Part shown: piece after piece, positions 61,868 to 64,000 of the stretch
How the letters are laid out: each line of letters begins with the position of its first letter
How positions within the stretch are numbered: the first letter of the stretch is position 1
DNA from: Panacagrimonas sp.
GTDB lineage: Bacteria > Pseudomonadota > Gammaproteobacteria > Nevskiales > Nevskiaceae
Reading direction: 5' to 3'
Length of the DNA: 64,000 nucleotides
Assembly (NCBI RefSeq): GCF_020697055.1
Contig: NZ_JAJFBP010000034.1
Coordinates: forward strand, 1-64,000
Translations under genes and position numbers: made by a program
Notes under the pieces: model-generated
Seen by the model: only the letters and a program-made list of their open reading frames with translations
Database searches by the model: none
Told to the model about the DNA's origin: nothing

Positions 61868-63148
61868 ATGAACGTCCTCGAGATCAACGACACCGGCCTG
61901 CTGCTCAGCGACGGCGCGCGCGTGATCGCCGAGAGCCCGGGCTTCGCCGCGCTCGACGGCAAGACGCTGCACGTGGGTGCCGCGGCGCGCGCACGCAGCC
62001 GGCTGGACCCGCGACGCGCCTTCAGCCGCTTCTGGTACCAGCTCGACGCGACGCTGCCCGCGCCCGCCGGCGCCGCCCGTTCGCACGCGGACCTTGCGTT
62101 CGCGCACCTGCAATCGCTGATCGATGCGGCAGCCAACGAGCCGCTGATCCTGTCCGCGCCGGGCACGCTGACGCGGGAGCAGCTGGCGATCCTGCTCGGC
62201 CTGATCGAGGCCAGCGGCCTGCGCGCCGAAGGACTGGTCGACACGGCGGTGGCGTCGGCCACGCAGGTCGAGACGCTCGAGACGACCCTGCACCTGGACG
62301 TCGAACTGCACCGCTTCGTGCTCACGGTGCTGCGCGGCGGTGCCGAGGTCTCGCGCTTGCGCATCGAGGAGGTCTCCAAGCCGGGGATCACCGTCATCTG
62401 GGATGCGCTGTCGCGCGTCGCCGCGCAGGCCTTCGTGCAGCAGACGCGATTCGATCCGCTGCACAACGCGAGCACCGAACAGACGCTGTTCGACGCCCTG
62501 CCCGGCTGGCTTGCGCTGCTCGGCGGTTCGCCCAACGCGGTGCTCGAACTGGTCGCCGGCACGCGCACCCATCGCGCCAGCGTCTCGCGCGACGACCTGG
62601 TCAAGCGCCTGGTCGATCCGTTCGAGGACGTGGCGGGCGGCGTCGACCAGCACGGTCGACCGCGCCCCGTGACGCTGCTGCTCAGCGCACGCGCCGCCGC
62701 GATTCCAGGCCTGGCGGATCACGTCGAGCACGCCACCGGCATCACCGCCGTGCGGCTCGATCCGCTGGCACCGGCGCGCGGCGCGCTGGCGCAGGCCGCG
62801 CGCATCGCCGTGCCGGGCGCGGGCCTGGCCTACGTCACGCGCCTGCCCGGCATCGCGCGGCGTGCGGATCCGACCGCCGACGCCTCGAGCCCGACGCACG
62901 TGCTGCTGGGCGATCGCGCGCTCGCGCTTCCGCGGCGCGAGGGCGACGCGATGCTGCCGCTGTCTCACCTGCGCGGCGGATTGCCCGGCGCGCTGCGGCT
63001 GCTCGACGGTCGGCTGTGGATCGACGGTGCCGGCGACGAAAGTGTCGTGCTCAACGGCAAGCCCGCGCGGCTGCCGCTGCGCGTGGGCCTGGGCGACCGG
63101 GTCGAGGTCGGCGGCGCGCTGCTGCGCCTGATCGAGGTGGTCGGCTGA
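61868..63148 (+). CDS. Actin/HSP70-like protein with FHA-like C-terminus
   Basis: A 426-residue soluble protein with no signal peptide. The N-terminal 300 residues have an actin/HSP70-like layout (INDTGLLLSDG phosphate-1-like strand; LILSAPGTLTREQLAILLGL; VDTAVASATQVETL; FVLTVLRGGAEVSRLRIEEV with an acidic start). The last 80 residues (VLLGDRALALPRREGDAMLP ... VVLNGKPARLPLRVGLGDRV) read as an FHA-like beta sandwich, which would bind phosphothreonine or another partner. No known family assigned. It overlaps the vWA gene at TGATG. Confidence 0.6.
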   Translation: MNVLEINDTGLLLSDGARVIAESPGFAALDGKTLHVGAAARARSRLDPRRAFSRFWYQLDATLPAPAGAARSHADLAFAHLQSLIDAAANEPLILSAPGTLTREQLAILLGLIEASGLRAEGLVDTAVASATQVETLETTLHLDVELHRFVLTVLRGGAEVSRLRIEEVSKPGITVIWDALSRVAAQAFVQQTRFDPLHNASTEQTLFDALPGWLALLGGSPNAVLELVAGTRTHRASVSRDDLVKRLVDPFEDVAGGVDQHGRPRPVTLLLSARAAAIPGLADHVEHATGITAVRLDPLAPARGALAQAARIAVPGAGLAYVTRLPGIARRADPTADASSPTHVLLGDRALALPRREGDAMLPLSHLRGGLPGALRLLDGRLWIDGAGDESVVLNGKPARLPLRVGLGDRVEVGGALLRLIEVVG

Positions 63149-64000
63149 TGAAACGCCGCCAGGAACTGCAGATCTTCAACATGTCGTTCCTGGACTGCAT
63201 CTCCTGCGGTTTCGGTGCCACCGTGCTGGTGTTCATGCTGATGAAGCACTCGGCGCCGGTGCCCGAGGCGCAGGCGCACGTTCCACAGGCGCAGGTCAGC
63301 GGCGCCGAGGACCAGCTGCTCGACGATCGCCACAAGCTGCTCGTGCTGCGCGCGGCGCTCGAGGATTCCGAAAACGCGCAGGACCTCGCGTCCAGGGAGG
63401 CCGAACGCCTGCGCAAGAAACTCGACGAAGCGCGCTCGGCGATGCTGCAGGAGGATCCCGGCAACGAAGATGGACGCGCGCGCGTGCTGATCCTGGAGAA
63501 CGAACTCAAGGCGCTCGAGTCCCAGGTACAGGCCATGCGCGCCGCAGCCAAGGACGACTCCGGCGATTCGGTGCGCGAGGTGATCGGCGAGGCGCGGCGC
63601 CAGTACCTGTCGGGCCTGAGCGTCGAAGGCCGCCACATCCTGGTGCTGATGGACACCTCGGCCAGCATGGCGGCGGACACCATCGTCGAGGCGGTGCGTC
63701 GTCGCAACATGAGCGATTCGCAGCGCCTGGCGTCGCCCAAGTGGCGCCGCTCGGTGGCCGCGCTGGACTGGATCGCGGCGCAGATGCCGGCCGGCGCGCA
63801 GTTCCAGGTCTACGGCTTCAACGAGAACGCATCGCCGGCGATCGCCGACACCAAGGGCAGATGGCTGCCGGTGGCGGGCGGCAAGCAGCTCGACGCCGCG
63901 GTCGGCGCAATCCGCCGCACGATGCCCAGCGGCGGCACCAGCCTGACGCGCGCTTTCGACGTCATCGCCACGCTGCAGCCGCGACCCGATCACGTGTACC
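63148..64000 (+). CDS. vWA-domain protein with ExbD/TolR-like N-terminal helix (partial)
   Basis: 284 residues are visible; the gene runs off the right edge. Residues 14-34 (FLDCISCGFGATVLVFMLM) form one helix starting FLD, with Asp16 placed like the proton-carrying Asp of ExbD, TolR and MotB. A coiled coil follows (about 45-140), then a von Willebrand A domain with the metal site DTSAS (Asp169, Ser171, Ser173) and the later threonine in SGGTSLTRAF. It may be the moving partner of the MotA/TolQ/ExbB protein. Confidence 0.8.
   Translation, partial: MKRRQELQIFNMSFLDCISCGFGATVLVFMLMKHSAPVPEAQAHVPQAQVSGAEDQLLDDRHKLLVLRAALEDSENAQDLASREAERLRKKLDEARSAMLQEDPGNEDGRARVLILENELKALESQVQAMRAAAKDDSGDSVREVIGEARRQYLSGLSVEGRHILVLMDTSASMAADTIVEAVRRRNMSDSQRLASPKWRRSVAALDWIAAQMPAGAQFQVYGFNENASPAIADTKGRWLPVAGGKQLDAAVGAIRRTMPSGGTSLTRAFDVIATLQPRPDHVY

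Noticed and set aside
61680-61871. Short open frame over the repeat between channel and actin-like genes
   Set aside because: Its peptide (SPLPACGEGARVRGA, LTPTLSPCDEAAGGEG) is the well-known spurious translation of this REP repeat.
60910-64000. Zorya-type antiphage system
   Set aside because: The MotA-like protein lacks the long ZorA tail, and no OmpA-like ZorB, ZorC or helicase ZorD is seen; the partner has a vWA domain instead.

Overview
The window is GC-rich, densely coded DNA from a gammaproteobacterium, by inference a hydrocarbon- or lipid-degrading member of the Nevskiales/Steroidobacterales/xanthomonad neighbourhood. The evidence is the order fabD-fabG-acpP-fabF-(pabB)-pabC-mltG-tmk-holB-pilZ, a gspG-to-gspN type II secretion block followed by a NudJ-like gene and mnmA, and many genes for hydrophobic substrates: DUF1329, two FadL-type porins, AlkB, a Baeyer-Villiger monooxygenase and acyl-CoA enzymes. 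No rRNA, tRNA, CRISPR array or intact insertion sequence was recognised.

Layout. 1-6.9 kb: a Tat-exported DUF1329 protein (cut by the window edge), a MalT-type LuxR regulator, a FadL-like porin, a small ABM-fold protein and an esterase. 7.2-9.0 kb: a three-lipoprotein operon (CsgG, DUF4810, DUF799). 9.0-11.3 kb: an AlkB-like hydroxylase divergent from a MerR regulator. 11.3-19.2 kb: an ABC-2 exporter, a DUF6285-like protein, a phosphotransferase and an AttH/CrtC-like protein in one overlapping leftward unit, facing an acyl-CoA ligase and a Baeyer-Villiger monooxygenase. 19.2-27.4 kb: an amidohydrolase, a TetR regulator, an FAD oxidoreductase and a homologue of styrene-oxide isomerase, divergent from a haem-containing beta-propeller protein and a cytochrome c, with a second FadL porin carrying an exact 72-bp duplication. 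27.4-30.2 kb is sparse and decayed: a headless kinase-receiver gene, a small lipoprotein and a frameshifted regulator remnant.

30.3-50.7 kb is mostly core genome: a DksA with a histone-H1-like arm, a protein with two cyclic-nucleotide domains and a rhodanese domain, the fatty-acid/folate/replication operon headed by a rhombosortase, the divergent type II secretion operon, a Nudix hydrolase, mnmA, an esterase and a short-chain dehydrogenase. A strong terminator and an extragenic inverted repeat then precede an acyl-CoA dehydrogenase.

53.6-64 kb (to the edge) is a rightward run of poorly characterised envelope genes: a TPR/TonB-C protein, two lipoproteins, a membrane TPR protein, a PEGA-SUMF1 protein, a tiny exported protein, a MotA/TolQ/ExbB channel, an actin-like protein with an FHA-like tail, and a von Willebrand A protein whose N-terminal helix resembles ExbD/TolR. 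I read this as a possible uncharacterised proton-driven envelope machine. It and the styrene-oxide-isomerase-like locus are the best candidates for new biology here.
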